From contig CAZZEX010000004.1 of assembly GCA_964653285.1 (NCBI GenBank), positions 1 through 64,000 of the forward strand: 64,000 nucleotides of DNA. Direction: 5' to 3'. Below, one piece after another: positions 15,597 through 24,679 of this stretch (its first letter is position 1; the number at the start of each line of letters is the position of its first letter). Under the pieces are notes generated by a model. The model did not search any database. It had not been told where the DNA came from and was given only the letters and a program-made list of their open reading frames with translations. The DNA comes from CAZZEX01 sp964653285. Its GTDB lineage: Bacteria > Chloroflexota > Anaerolineae > B4-G1. A program made the position numbers and the translations under genes.

Positions 15597-17327
15597 CTAT
15601 CGGGGAAGCCGGCGCGGACGGACACGTCGGGGTGCTGGTAGGCGCCGGCCATGGCGATCCGCAGCGATGGCGGTGCCTCCCATGGCGAGCGCCAGCACGC
15701 TGATGAGAAGCCACGGACGCCTGGGCGGAATGTCGGACATCGGTACGGGGATGGGCGTAGGGGAAGGGATGAGGGTCGGAGTAGGTGTGGAAGTCGGAGT
15801 GGAAGTCGCTGTTGGAGTCGGCGTGAAGGTGGGCGTGGAGATGGGTGTGGGAGTGGAAGTCGGGGTGGAAGTCGGGGTGGGCGTGAAGGTAGGGGTGGGA
15901 GTGGGCAATGCGTCGGCGTCGGGAGTGACGTCGGAGTCAGCGTTCTCCACGGGCGGCGGGGTCGGCGAGGAGGGCAGGGGGGCAGTGTCTGCACTCAGCG
16001 GGGCCTCTTCGATCAACATGAGCGGCGCGCCGCCTATCAGACAACCCTGGGCACAATTCGCACCAGGGAGATCAATGTAATAGTAGCCGCGCTCAGGATA
16101 GACGTTGTAGGCCGCGCCCCACACGTCCACCAGCAGCGCCCGGGTCGTCCGCGCTGCGATCATAGCGGTCTGTGGTTCGGGCGTGCGCGCCCAGACGACA
16201 GTCGTCGTCCGCGAGCCCCGGTCTACTGTCACGATCGAGACCTCGTCACGGCGGTCCCAACTGCCGCCCCGGAAGCCCGAAAGATAATTCGTCGCGACCT
16301 GGTAGGCAGTAAAGGCGGGGCGGCGGCGGCCGTCCACCCGTACCAGTCCAAAGGGTTCGGGGTTGGCGGCGCGGTCGGTCTCCGTGTCGGCCATTTTGTA
16401 GACGGCGATGCGCTCTGCTCCGGCGGCTATCCCTAAGCTGAGGGCCTGCACGACAAAGAAGGCTTGCTCCTCCAGCGAGACGTTGAACTGGGCGTTCGGC
16501 ACGGGCCAGGCGGGGTCCTGGGAGGGAGCGGCGTTGGTCTCCACGATCCATATCGGCTTGTAGATGCCCCGGTTGTGCATCAGGCGGTAATAGTGGGCCG
16601 TCAGGTCGTAGACGGTTTCGGGCTGAAAGTAGATGTGGAGGGTGGCGGCGTCGAAGTAGTAGTTGTTGGCGGCGGCGTTGGGGTCGGAGACGAGCACGTC
16701 GAGGAACTGACCAAACCAGTGCTCGTTCCACCAGTGAGTCACGGCCGACATATGAATGACAGTGTTGGGGTTGGTCTCTTTGGCGACGGTGTAGGCCACG
16801 CGCAGCAATTGGACGAAATCCTCGACGGAGCCGCCCCAACTCATGTACTGCGTGTCGGGGATGTCGGGCTCGTTCCAGATGATCCAGTGGTCAATGCGGC
16901 CAGCGTAGCGGGCGACGATGGTGCGCACGAAGTTGGCCCACAGGTTGTTGGGGTCGTCGGTAGGCAGGTACAGGCCCTGGGGGGCGCCGGGGCCGATTCC
17001 CACGTCGGTGGCCCAACCGGGCGTGGTAACCAGCAGCCCGACGACCTGGCGGCCTTGGGCCAGTTCGTTAGCCAGAGTCCCATCGGAGATACGGACGACG
17101 TTCCACTCGTCGGGGCCGTTGGGTTGGATCTCGTTCCAGCGGAAGGTGACGCGGGTCCAGCCAGCGCCCAGGGCAGTGGCAGCGGCTGGGGCGGCGTAGG
17201 CCTCAACGACGCCAAACCGGTAGTCAGGAATACCTGCGGCGGTGACTGTCGCCCGCGAATTAAGGTCGAGCGAGACGGATACCAGGAGTGTGGCGACCAG
17301 GACAACGCGAATCCACGGAGTTCTCAT
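15597..17327 (-). CDS. Secreted glycoside hydrolase (clan GH-A-like) with Pro/Thr stalk and membrane anchor
   Basis: 576 residues with a signal peptide ('VVLVATLLVSVSL'). The catalytic (beta/alpha)8 barrel (about 35-430) has 'HWIIWNEPDIPD', where Asn-Glu-Pro marks the acid/base, and 'IYKPIWIVETNAA' for the nucleophile Glu. This is the clan GH-A arrangement, closest in feel to GH39/GH5-type enzymes. A long Thr/Pro/Ser stalk (about 450-535) made of 'TPTPTST'-like repeats precedes a hydrophobic segment ('PWLLISVLALAMGGTAIA') and a basic tail. The enzyme therefore sits on the cell surface on a stalk. Its substrate is not predictable. Confidence 0.8.
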   Translation of the reverse strand: MRTPWIRVVLVATLLVSVSLDLNSRATVTAAGIPDYRFGVVEAYAAPAAATALGAGWTRVTFRWNEIQPNGPDEWNVVRISDGTLANELAQGRQVVGLLVTTPGWATDVGIGPGAPQGLYLPTDDPNNLWANFVRTIVARYAGRIDHWIIWNEPDIPDTQYMSWGGSVEDFVQLLRVAYTVAKETNPNTVIHMSAVTHWWNEHWFGQFLDVLVSDPNAAANNYYFDAATLHIYFQPETVYDLTAHYYRLMHNRGIYKPIWIVETNAAPSQDPAWPVPNAQFNVSLEEQAFFVVQALSLGIAAGAERIAVYKMADTETDRAANPEPFGLVRVDGRRRPAFTAYQVATNYLSGFRGGSWDRRDEVSIVTVDRGSRTTTVVWARTPEPQTAMIAARTTRALLVDVWGAAYNVYPERGYYYIDLPGANCAQGCLIGGAPLMLIEEAPLSADTAPLPSSPTPPPVENADSDVTPDADALPTPTPTFTPTPTSTPTSTPTPISTPTFTPTPTATSTPTSTPTPTLIPSPTPIPVPMSDIPPRRPWLLISVLALAMGGTAIAADRHGRRLPAPRRVRPRRLPR

Positions 17328-17353
17328 CTTCCTATCCCCGCCCTATACACTGC

Positions 17354-17704
17354 TCAGCAGGTCAGGTGGAACGCCCCGGCCGTCCGTCGCCGCTCCCGCA
17401 GGTCGTTGTACATCTGCCAGGCCTGCCCCGTGCGGGCGGCCCGCAGTTCGATGCCCACCGCTTCCACTGCCCGGCGGGTCCCCTCGGGTATCTGCATCAG
17501 CCCATAGGCACCAGTCCCCACCACCAGCACCTCCGGAGCGGCGCCGAGGACTGCTTGCAGGTCCTCCACGTCCAGCCGGTGCCCTTCCTTCCGCCACCAG
17601 TTCGCCACCACCCGGTCCGGCAGCAGGATCAGGTCCCGCGTATGCTGCTCCTCGCCTACCACCATCCGCCCGAACTGGTAGTCCTGGATCTCTGGAGCCT
17701 TCAT
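17354..17704 (-). CDS. AAMDC/Mth938-like domain protein
   Basis: 116 residues. Typical Mth938/DUF498 pattern: 'DYQFGRMVVGEEQHTRDLIL', 'PEVLVVGTGAYGLMQIP' and 'GIELRAARTGQAWQMYNDL'. It is a small alpha/beta protein with no proven enzymatic role, found across bacteria, archaea and animals. It lies 26 bases downstream of no other minus-strand gene and 26 bases upstream of the glycoside hydrolase start, so the two may be co-transcribed. Confidence 0.85.
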   Translation of the reverse strand: MKAPEIQDYQFGRMVVGEEQHTRDLILLPDRVVANWWRKEGHRLDVEDLQAVLGAAPEVLVVGTGAYGLMQIPEGTRRAVEAVGIELRAARTGQAWQMYNDLRERRRTAGAFHLTC

Positions 17705-18042
17705 CCCTCGCCTCCAGTCAACGACCGGCCAATCAGCCGGCCAACCAACTAGCCAGTGAACTAACTAACCATCCCCCAGTATACCGCAGATGGACGCATA
17801 GGCAAGTTGTCCAGCCAGCCATCGCCGTTCCACTCCCTGGCGCGGATACCTGGTGTCTGTTATAGTATCCACTGCAACGAGGTGCACACGATGTTCACAC
17901 TCTGCCCTCAAGACGGAGGCCTGATAGGGAAAGGGCCCCTCGCCACAACGAGGGGCCCTTTTGCCTGCCCGCTTGACGCTTGCTGCTTGATGTTTACAAC
18001 GCGCATGCCTGCGGAGGCTGCCTGCGGACTGACCGCGTAGGT
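17705..18042. other. Intergenic region after groEL
   Basis: About 340 bases holding the terminator hairpin at 17931-17962 and nothing else convincing. A short plus-strand ORF from 17890 (MFTLCPQDGG...) overlaps the hairpin and has no support. Confidence 0.5.
17931..17962 (-). terminator. GC-rich hairpin terminator downstream of groEL
   Basis: AAGGGCCCCTCG pairs with CGAGGGGCCCTT around a six-base loop. It lies 80 bases past the groEL stop. A short T-run follows on the plus strand (TTTT) and a weaker one on the minus strand, so it may work in both directions. Confidence 0.7.
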
Positions 18043-19686
18043 CTAGTATGGCGGCATACCGCCGGGTGCCCCGCCCCCGGGCGCGGGTGGTGTTTCCTCT
18101 GGGATATCGGTGATCAGCGCCTCGGTGGAGAGGATCATGGCCGCGATGGAGGCAGCGTTGGAAAGCGCACCCTTGGTCACCTTGGCCGGGTCAATAATAC
18201 CCGCCTCCACCATGTCCATAAAGTCGCCCTGGAGCACGTCGTAGCCGATGCGGTTGTTTTTCTTCTCTTTCTGGATCCGCCGCACAGTGTCGAGAATCAC
18301 CGCGCCGTCCTTTCCCGCGTTCTCGGCGATCTTGCGTATGGGCATCTCCAACGCCGTGCGCAGGATGTTGACGCCGGTCTGCTCGTCGGGGTAGTCCATC
18401 TTGACCTCGTCGAGCACAGGGATGGCGTTGATCAGCGTCACGCCACCACCGGCCACAATCCCCTCCTCAACCGCAGCACGGGTGGCCGAGAGCGCATCCT
18501 CGACGCGGTGCTTCTTCTCCTTCAACTCGGTCTCAGTAGCCGCACCGACGCGGATGATGGCAACGCCGCCAGCCAACTTCGCCAGCCGCTCCTGCAGTTT
18601 CTCCCGGTCGTAGTCAGAGGTAGATTTTTCGATCTCGACCTTGATTTGCTCCATGCGTCCCTTAATCCCCGCGTCCTCGCCGCCGCCGCCGACGACAGTT
18701 GTGTCGTCTTTGGTGGAGATGATCTTATCGGCCCGGCCCAGATCCTCGGTGGTGGTACTATCCAGTTTGCGGCCCTCCTCCTCGGTAATCACGTGGCCGC
18801 CGGTGAGGGTGGCGATGTCGCGCAGCATAGCCTTGCGGCGGTCGCCGAAACCGGGGGCCTTCACCGCCAGGCAGTTCAACATGCCTCGCAGTTTGTTGAG
18901 AACCAGCGTCGCCAGCGCTTCGCCGTCAATGTCCTCGGCGAGGATGACCAGATTGCGTGCTCCCCTCTGCACCAGTTTCTCCAGAATGGGCACCAGATCC
19001 TGCGCAGACGAGATCTTCTTGTCATGGATCAGAATGTAGGGCTCCTCGATGACTGCTTCCATCGCTTCAGGATTGGTGATGAAGTAGGGGGAGATGTAGC
19101 CCCGGTCGAACTGCATGCCCTCGACGTACTCGGTCTCGAACTCCAACCCTTTGCTCTCCTCGACGGTGATGACGCCGTCCTTACCGACCTTGTCCATCAC
19201 CTCAGCGATCAATTCGCCAATCTCCCTGTCCTGCGCGGAGATAGCCGCCACGTTGGCGATCTCCTCCTTGCTCGTCAGTTCAATCGCCTGGTCGGCGACA
19301 TTCTCAACCACGGCCTCAGCGCCGGCCAGGATGCCGCGCTTGAGCAGCATTGAGTTAGCACCGGCGGCTACGTTCTTCATACCCTCGGTGATGATAGTGT
19401 AAGCCAACAACGTAGCAGTTGTGGTCCCATCGCCGGCGATGTCGTTGGTCTTGGTGGCCGCTTCTTTCAACAGTTGTGCCCCCATGTTCTCGAAGGGGTC
19501 TTTCAATTCGATCTCCTTGGCGACTGTCACGCCGTCGTGGGTGATGGTGGGAGCGCCCCACTTCTTGTCGAGCGCCACGTTGCGCCCCTTGGGACCCAGC
19601 GTGGTGACGACAGCGGTCGCCAGGGTGTCAATCCCGCACTTGAGGGAACGGCGGGCCTCCTCACTGAAAACCAATTGCTTTGCCAT
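18043..19686 (-). CDS. groL: Chaperonin GroEL (60 kDa)
   Basis: 547 residues, full length. Hallmarks: 'LGPKGRNVALDKKWGAPTITHDG', read here in parts as nucleotide-binding 'GPKGRNV' and 'DGTTTATLLAY', plus 'AAVEEGIVAGGGVTLI' and a Gly/Pro/Met-rich C-terminal tail ending 'GGMPPY'. It forms the double-ring ATP-driven folding chamber with GroES. The gene is 34 bases downstream of groES and uses a GGAGGAAC site. Expression should follow the CIRCE/HrcA-controlled promoter upstream of groES. Confidence 0.98.
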   Translation of the reverse strand: MAKQLVFSEEARRSLKCGIDTLATAVVTTLGPKGRNVALDKKWGAPTITHDGVTVAKEIELKDPFENMGAQLLKEAATKTNDIAGDGTTTATLLAYTIITEGMKNVAAGANSMLLKRGILAGAEAVVENVADQAIELTSKEEIANVAAISAQDREIGELIAEVMDKVGKDGVITVEESKGLEFETEYVEGMQFDRGYISPYFITNPEAMEAVIEEPYILIHDKKISSAQDLVPILEKLVQRGARNLVILAEDIDGEALATLVLNKLRGMLNCLAVKAPGFGDRRKAMLRDIATLTGGHVITEEEGRKLDSTTTEDLGRADKIISTKDDTTVVGGGGEDAGIKGRMEQIKVEIEKSTSDYDREKLQERLAKLAGGVAIIRVGAATETELKEKKHRVEDALSATRAAVEEGIVAGGGVTLINAIPVLDEVKMDYPDEQTGVNILRTALEMPIRKIAENAGKDGAVILDTVRRIQKEKKNNRIGYDVLQGDFMDMVEAGIIDPAKVTKGALSNAASIAAMILSTEALITDIPEETPPAPGGGAPGGMPPY

Positions 19687-19720
19687 ATCTGTTCCTCCTT
19701 ATCGAGATCAGGTTTTCTCT

Positions 19721-20026
19721 CTAATATTCCAGGATAGCCAGGATGTCGCCCTCTTTCAGAAAGAGGATCTCCTCGCCTCCCTCCGTCTTAAACGACGTGC
19801 CAGCGTACTTGGCGTACACGACCGTGTCCCCGACCTTGACCTCCATCGGGATGCGCTCGCCGTCCTCGTCAAGACGGCCCACCCCCACGGCCAGCACCTT
19901 GCCCTGCTGGGGCTTCTCCTTGGCGGTGTCGGGAAGCACCAACTCGCCACCGGCGAAGGTCTCCACATCCTTCTCCAGCGGCTCGACGACTACCCGATCG
20001 CCTAGCGGTTTGATGTTCAATGCCAT
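19721..20026 (-). CDS. groS: Co-chaperonin GroES (10 kDa)
   Basis: 101 residues, normal length. Contains the GroES start 'IKPLGDRVVVEPL', the mobile-loop region and 'GDTVVYAKYAGTSFK', ending 'EGDILAILEY'. It caps the GroEL chamber. First gene of the operon, with GGAGGTAAC before the start and a CIRCE operator 51 bases upstream. Confidence 0.97.
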   Translation of the reverse strand: MALNIKPLGDRVVVEPLEKDVETFAGGELVLPDTAKEKPQQGKVLAVGVGRLDEDGERIPMEVKVGDTVVYAKYAGTSFKTEGGEEILFLKEGDILAILEY

Positions 20027-20076
20027 CTCGTTACCTCCTGATTGAAATTGTTACTTGGAATTGGTTGTCCGCCGTG

Positions 20077-20103
20077 TTAGCACTCAGGTTGTGAGAGTGC
20101 TAA
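20077..20103. promoter_or_regulatory. CIRCE operator (HrcA binding site)
   Basis: Perfect TTAGCACTC, nine-base spacer, GAGTGCTAA: the full CIRCE consensus. It lies between the groES promoter and start codon and implies heat-inducible repression by HrcA. The hrcA gene is not in the window. Confidence 0.97.
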
Positions 20104-20113
20104 CACGAAGGCA

Positions 20114-20142
20114 ATCATACCACAGATTCTGTGTGATGTCAA
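20114..20142 (-). promoter_or_regulatory. groES-groEL promoter
   Basis: On the minus strand TTGACA (20142-20137), a 17-base spacer, TATGAT (20119-20114). It is a near-consensus housekeeping promoter just upstream of CIRCE. Confidence 0.85.
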
Positions 20143-20145
20143 GAC

Positions 20146-20174
20146 TTGCCTTTCTCGGCCGAAGGTGTTAGACT
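20146..20174 (+). promoter_or_regulatory. dnaX promoter
   Basis: TTGCCT at 20146-20151, a 17-base spacer, TAGACT at 20169-20174, 28 bases before the dnaX start and back-to-back with the groES promoter. It is plausible from spacing but the boxes are imperfect. Confidence 0.5.
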
Positions 20175-20201
20175 AGCAGGTGACTTCTAGAGGAGGCGGC
20201 A

Positions 20202-21887
20202 ATGGCAGCGCAGGCGTTGTATCGAAAGTGGCGACCCCGAACGTTCGACGAGGTAGTGGGGCAGGAGCACGTCGTCCGTACGCTGCGTAATGCACTCACT
20301 TCCGGGCGCATCCGTCACGCTTATCTCTTCGCCGGACCTCGGGGCACCGGCAAGACGACCACGGCGCGCTTGCTGGCCAAAGCGGTCAACTGCCTGGCCC
20401 CGGAGGATCAACGCCCTTGCAATGAGTGTGCCATCTGCCAGGCGGTCAACGAAGGGCGGCTGCTCGACCTGATCGAGATTGACGCGGCCTCCAACACCGG
20501 GGTGGACGACGTGCGAGAACTGCGAGAGCGAGTCGGCTTCCGGCCCAATGAGGCCCGCTATAAGGTGTACGTGATAGACGAGGTGCACATGCTCTCCAAT
20601 GCTGCCTTCAACGCGTTGCTCAAGACGTTGGAAGAGCCTCCCCCTCACGCCATCTTTGTGTTGGCGACCACAGAGCCACACAAGATCCCTGCTACGGTAC
20701 TCTCGCGCTGCCAGCGCTTCGACTTCCGCCGCATTCCCGTCGCCAAGATCGTCGCCCGCCTGGAATGGCTGACCGAGCAGGAGCACATTCGGGCCGACCG
20801 GGAGGCGCTGACACTCGTCGCCCATCAGGCGACCGGCAGTATGCGCGATGCCGAGAGTCTGCTTGACCAACTGGCTTCCTACGATGATGACGGCGTCACC
20901 GTCGCACAGGTGCGCGCAGCACTGGGAACAGGGGCCAGCGAGACGGTGATCCAGGTGGCCGATGCGCTGATCAGGAGCAACGTGGCGCAGGGGCTGGGTG
21001 CTATCAACACGGCCGTGGACGAGGGGGCCGATCCCCGGCAGTTCGCGCGCCAGATGGTGGAGCATTTGCGGGCGCTGCTCCTGCTGCGGCTGAAATCCGG
21101 CGTCGTCCCGGCCCACGTCTCGGAAGATCTGCGCCCCCAGTTGGAAGAACAGGCCGCTGCCTTTTCGCCTCGGGACCTGGCGCGGGCGGTGCGTCTCTTC
21201 AACCAGGCGGCCACTGAGGCTAAAGGCGGCTGGCAGCCTCAGTTGCCGCTGGAGATGGCCTTTATTGAAGCCACACTCCCGGCTGGGCCGGACAGTTCTA
21301 TGCCCCGCAAGCAATCGGCCCCGGCCAGCCCGCCCACGCCGCCACCTGCTCGCCATTCGACGTCCTCACCTGCGCCGACCAGACACTCACCTGCCCGTTT
21401 GGTGTCACCCTCCCCATCTCAGTCTCCCGGGGCGGTCCAGGAATCCGCACCTGCCTATAGTAGCCTTGCGCCTGGCGATGGTTCGTTGACGCCCGACACG
21501 TTGTGGAGCCACTGGTCGGAACTCCTGAACTTCATCCGCCCGCGCAATCTGTCGTTGGAGGCGTTGATGCGCTCGTGCAAGCCGGTGGCTGTCGAAGGAG
21601 ACGTCGTCGTGCTGGGGTTTACTCACAACTTTCACCGCAGTAAGGTGGAAGAGGAGCGTAACAAACAGGTTATCGAAGATGCACTGAGCAGTCTGATCGG
21701 CCAGCGGTACCACGTGCGGTGTGTTCTGGCTCAGCAGGAACGTACCGCCAGAACGCCGCAGCGCTCGGCATCGGAGTCCGTCGGCGGGAAAGCCACCCCG
21801 GCGGCCGAGCAGATTATTGCCGAGGATCCGGTGGTGCGTGCAGCGGTGGAGGACCTGGGAGCACAGATCGTGCGACGGCACGAATAA
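20202..21887 (+). CDS. dnaX: DNA polymerase III subunit gamma/tau
   Basis: 561 residues; AGAGGAGG ribosome site. N-terminal 'YRKWRPRTFDEVVGQEHVVRTL', Walker A 'GPRGTGKTTTARLLAKAVNC', a zinc module (four Cys between about 65 and 80: C, C.EC..C), Walker B 'YVIDEVHMLS', sensor/SRC motif 'LSRCQRF'. Residues about 375-435 form a Pro/Ser linker and the C-terminus a tau-like domain. It is the clamp-loader ATPase subunit and starts the standard dnaX-ybaB-recR operon. Confidence 0.97.
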   Translation: MAAQALYRKWRPRTFDEVVGQEHVVRTLRNALTSGRIRHAYLFAGPRGTGKTTTARLLAKAVNCLAPEDQRPCNECAICQAVNEGRLLDLIEIDAASNTGVDDVRELRERVGFRPNEARYKVYVIDEVHMLSNAAFNALLKTLEEPPPHAIFVLATTEPHKIPATVLSRCQRFDFRRIPVAKIVARLEWLTEQEHIRADREALTLVAHQATGSMRDAESLLDQLASYDDDGVTVAQVRAALGTGASETVIQVADALIRSNVAQGLGAINTAVDEGADPRQFARQMVEHLRALLLLRLKSGVVPAHVSEDLRPQLEEQAAAFSPRDLARAVRLFNQAATEAKGGWQPQLPLEMAFIEATLPAGPDSSMPRKQSAPASPPTPPPARHSTSSPAPTRHSPARLVSPSPSQSPGAVQESAPAYSSLAPGDGSLTPDTLWSHWSELLNFIRPRNLSLEALMRSCKPVAVEGDVVVLGFTHNFHRSKVEEERNKQVIEDALSSLIGQRYHVRCVLAQQERTARTPQRSASESVGGKATPAAEQIIAEDPVVRAAVEDLGAQIVRRHE

Positions 21888-21901
21888 TTGAGGGGGTCGC
21901 G

Positions 21902-22258
21902 GTGGGGAAGAGAAGGATTAAACGAAAGAGTGGCCCGGCCGGTTTGCGGAAGGGTCAGGCCGGGACGCTCCAGCAGTTGCAGGGCCTGCAAGAGGATATG
22001 CTCAAGGCGCAGGAGGAACTCGCCGAGATGGTCGTCACCGCGACGGCCGGCGGTGGTGCGGTGACCGCCGTCGTCACCGGCGAGCGGCGAGTGCAATCGC
22101 TCACCATCGCGCCAGAGGTGGTGGACCCCGAAGACGTGGAGATGCTGCAAGACCTCGTCATCGCGGCCGTCAACGAGGGGTTGGAGCAAGTGGATCGGGC
22201 TACGACCGAGCGGATGTCGGCCTTCACTGGCGGGCTGGGCATCCCTGGCTTGCTCTAG
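21902..22258 (+). CDS. YbaB/EbfC family nucleoid-associated protein
   Basis: 118 residues, GTG start at 21902 behind GAGGGGG. Family pattern: 'LQEDMLKAQEELAEMVVTATAGGGAV' (split core), 'VTGERRVQSLTIAPEVVDPED' and 'AAVNEGLEQVD'. It is a small dimeric DNA-binding protein found between dnaX and recR in most bacteria. The gene is 14 bases after dnaX. Confidence 0.93.
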   Translation: MGKRRIKRKSGPAGLRKGQAGTLQQLQGLQEDMLKAQEELAEMVVTATAGGGAVTAVVTGERRVQSLTIAPEVVDPEDVEMLQDLVIAAVNEGLEQVDRATTERMSAFTGGLGIPGLL

Positions 22259-22270
22259 GTGTGGGTGGCG

Positions 22271-22870
22271 ATGCAGACGGCTCCTGCTTCGGTGACGCGG
22301 CTCATTGAGGAACTTTCGGAACTGCCGGGCATCGGCCGCAAGACCGCGGCCCGCCTCACTTTTTTCTTGCTGCGTGACCAATCGGACCTGGCGGAGCGGC
22401 TGGCCGGGGCGCTGCGTGATCTCAAGGAGCGCACCCGTTTCTGCTCCGTCTGCTACAACATCACCGAGGAAGACCCTTGCCCCATCTGCGCTGACCAGGG
22501 ACGCGACCATGGCACCATCTGCGTGGTGGAGGAGCCGCTCGACGTGCTGGCGATTGAGCAGGCCGGGGTGTACAAGGGGGTGTACCATGTCCTGCACGGC
22601 GTACTGGCTCCCTCAGAGGGGATGTTCGTCGAGAACCTGCGCATCGGCGAACTGGTGGCCCGCATCCGGAGCAGCGACGTGGAGGAAGTGATCCTGGCGA
22701 CCAACCCCACGAGCGAAGGGGACTGGACGGCTTCCTACCTGCTGACCCGGTTGCGCCCACTGGGTGTGTGCCTCACCCGCCTGGGCCGGGGCTTACCCGT
22801 GGGCGGCGACCTGGAATACACCGATGCGGTGACGCTCATACGGGCGCTGGAGGGGCGGGAGGAGATCTGA
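22271..22870 (+). CDS. recR: Recombination protein RecR
   Basis: 199 residues from ATG 22271; a GTG at 22259 is possible. Helix-hairpin-helix 'ELPGIGRKTAARL', four-Cys zinc finger 'CSVCYNITEEDPCPIC', Toprim domain starting 'ICVVEEPLDVLAIE' and 'PTSEGDWTASYL'. RecR acts with RecF/RecO to load RecA at gaps. Last gene of the dnaX-ybaB-recR operon. Confidence 0.97.
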   Translation: MQTAPASVTRLIEELSELPGIGRKTAARLTFFLLRDQSDLAERLAGALRDLKERTRFCSVCYNITEEDPCPICADQGRDHGTICVVEEPLDVLAIEQAGVYKGVYHVLHGVLAPSEGMFVENLRIGELVARIRSSDVEEVILATNPTSEGDWTASYLLTRLRPLGVCLTRLGRGLPVGGDLEYTDAVTLIRALEGREEI

Positions 22871-22871
22871 C

Positions 22872-23252
22872 TTACCTGTTGTTCAGCGGTGCGACGGAGA
22901 CCAGGCGCGCGGCCAGGCCGCACAGTTGGTCGAAGCCGATGGGTTTGATGAGTACCAGGTCGGCCTCGTCTCGGAGGCTCTCGGCCATTTGTGGGTCACC
23001 GGTGACGATGATGACGCGTGTCTCTGCCAGCCGCGCGTCGCCGCGGATCTGATGCAAGACATCCGCCCCCGCTATGCGGGGGAGATGCAGATCCAGCACC
23101 ACCACATCCGGCACTACGACAGCGAGCCGCGCCAGGGCCGTGTCCCCGGCTCGGATGATTTCGGTCTCAAACCCGGCTGCCTGCATCGCGTGGGCGAAGA
23201 AGACCGCCTCGTCCCTTTCATCCTCGATAACCAGGGCAAATTGGCTGCTCAT
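22872..23252 (-). CDS. Single-domain response regulator
   Basis: 126 residues made of one receiver domain: 'LVIEDERDEA' (acidic pocket), Asp in 'VVVLDLHLPRIAG', Thr in 'VIIVTGDP', Lys in 'VLIKPIG'. No output domain, so it is a CheY-like relay. Convergent with recR (stops two bases apart). The cognate kinase is not adjacent. Confidence 0.9.
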   Translation of the reverse strand: MSSQFALVIEDERDEAVFFAHAMQAAGFETEIIRAGDTALARLAVVVPDVVVLDLHLPRIAGADVLHQIRGDARLAETRVIIVTGDPQMAESLRDEADLVLIKPIGFDQLCGLAARLVSVAPLNNR

Positions 23253-23365
23253 ATATGACCTCGTCCCCGTAGCACCTGGTCAACGTCGTCCAGCCTGCCG
23301 TGTTCGCGCCATATACTCAACAGAAACACCCACCACATCTTGACGGTGGATGGCCCGTATCTACG

Positions 23366-24172
23366 CTACTTCAGCCAAGCCGGTTTATCTCCGCGCGGTG
23401 CGCCGCACGAGGGACAATCTACCCTGCTATCTTCGTCGTCCCTGTATGCTCGACCACACGACTCGCAATGTGTCCATGCCCGCTCGGCCGCCTCCCGCTT
23501 CCGTTGCAACTCTCGTTCCTTACGCCGTTCGTCGAGATACGCTTGTTCGGCCGCCCCACCTGCGCGGTCAATGACTTTCCAGACACGCTGGGGCAAACCC
23601 AGGTACTGAATGTCCTCGACCAGATCCTCAACCCCCTCCATCACGCGGTTGGCCGTGTCGAGCAGACCAGCAATGCCCGAGCGTTTCCTTCCGGAGAGCA
23701 CCGCTTTACCCTGATCCAAGACAGTGCTACCCACGGAACTTAGAGTCCCTCTCACAGCACTCTGATTGAGATCACTGACCGTGACCGTCAGCGTGTCGGT
23801 TGTTTCGATCAGGGTCGCGGTCAGTGCTGGAGAGAAATCGTGAGGGCGGCTTTGCTGGCTTTGCAGGACAGTGACTACAACTGAGTCGCCAGTCTGGTCA
23901 ACCTGAACGCGGGTATCATCATCTGGGATTTCTTTTCTCAACGCAGTGACGATGACGGCGGCTTTGCAACCCTCGAAAGTTACCGAATTTGGATGGGGAG
24001 CCACCGCCCCACCAACCACACCAGCACCAAGCCCTAGCCCAGCAGCAATTTGGTCGGCCGGGCCGGGTCCGCTTGCTTCAGAACTGGGTTGCGGTTCAAA
24101 GGAAAACCCTTTGTCTAGCCGTGCTTGCTCTTCTGCCAACCACTCTTCGAGGCTTTGCTCTTTGTCTGCCAT
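23366..24172 (-). CDS. Uncharacterised protein with C-terminal zinc ribbon
   Basis: 268 residues. The N-terminus (1-40) is acidic and helical. A Gly/Ala stretch 'AAGLGLGAGVVGGAVA' is followed by a beta-rich region with many Val/Thr, then a charged helical segment 'DERRKERELQRKREAAERA' and a four-Cys zinc ribbon 'CESCGRAYRDD...CPSCGAPRG' at the end. I do not recognise the family. It stands alone between a receiver gene and a MazF gene. Confidence 0.75.
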   Translation of the reverse strand: MADKEQSLEEWLAEEQARLDKGFSFEPQPSSEASGPGPADQIAAGLGLGAGVVGGAVAPHPNSVTFEGCKAAVIVTALRKEIPDDDTRVQVDQTGDSVVVTVLQSQQSRPHDFSPALTATLIETTDTLTVTVSDLNQSAVRGTLSSVGSTVLDQGKAVLSGRKRSGIAGLLDTANRVMEGVEDLVEDIQYLGLPQRVWKVIDRAGGAAEQAYLDERRKERELQRKREAAERAWTHCESCGRAYRDDEDSRVDCPSCGAPRGDKPAWLK

Positions 24173-24322
24173 TTTCTCGCATCTTTCCCATGGGTTCAGA
24201 AAGTCATCAATATTCTAGCACATCTTTGAATTTCCTTCAAGCACTACCGGGTAGTCGGGTAGTCTCAATGCTCTCAGAGCCGCAGAAGGTCTTAGTGTTT
24301 ACGGGTGGCCTCAACGAGCCGA

Positions 24323-24679
24323 CTACGCAATGTCTCGCGGCTCAGTGAGCAACCGAATACCGTCAAGAATTCGATGGGTGCGCTGGCGAGAGAGGGTGCC
24401 AATCTTTTCAACCAAATCCCTCTTATCAACGGTAAATATCTGGGAGACATCTACCACACTCTGTTTGGGTAAGTTAGCCTCGCCTTTTTCCAGAAGAACG
24501 TTCCCTGGGGCCGTAGCGCGTTTGAGGTTGGAAGTAATGACGCAGACAACCACCGTGTTGATGCGGCTACGATTGAAGAGATTATTCTGGATGACGACGT
24601 GAGGATGACGATAACCCGGTTCTGACCCTGATGGCTCGCCCAAGTCAACCCAAAACACATCTCCTTGATTTATCACCAT
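24323..24679 (-). CDS. MazF/PemK-family endoribonuclease toxin
   Basis: 118 residues with the PemK/MazF fold: 'QGDVFWVDLG', 'GYRHPHVVIQNN', 'VVVCVITSN', 'SVVDVSQIFTVDK'. It should cleave mRNA at short motifs and be held by the antitoxin just upstream, whose stop overlaps this start by seven bases. The conserved Arg and Thr/Ser of the active site appear present. Confidence 0.92.
   Translation of the reverse strand: MVINQGDVFWVDLGEPSGSEPGYRHPHVVIQNNLFNRSRINTVVVCVITSNLKRATAPGNVLLEKGEANLPKQSVVDVSQIFTVDKRDLVEKIGTLSRQRTHRILDGIRLLTEPRDIA

Noticed and set aside
17980..19353. 457-codon plus-strand ORF
   Set aside because: Antisense to groEL, whose identity is beyond doubt.
20187..21356. 389-codon minus-strand ORF
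   Set aside because: Antisense shadow of dnaX.
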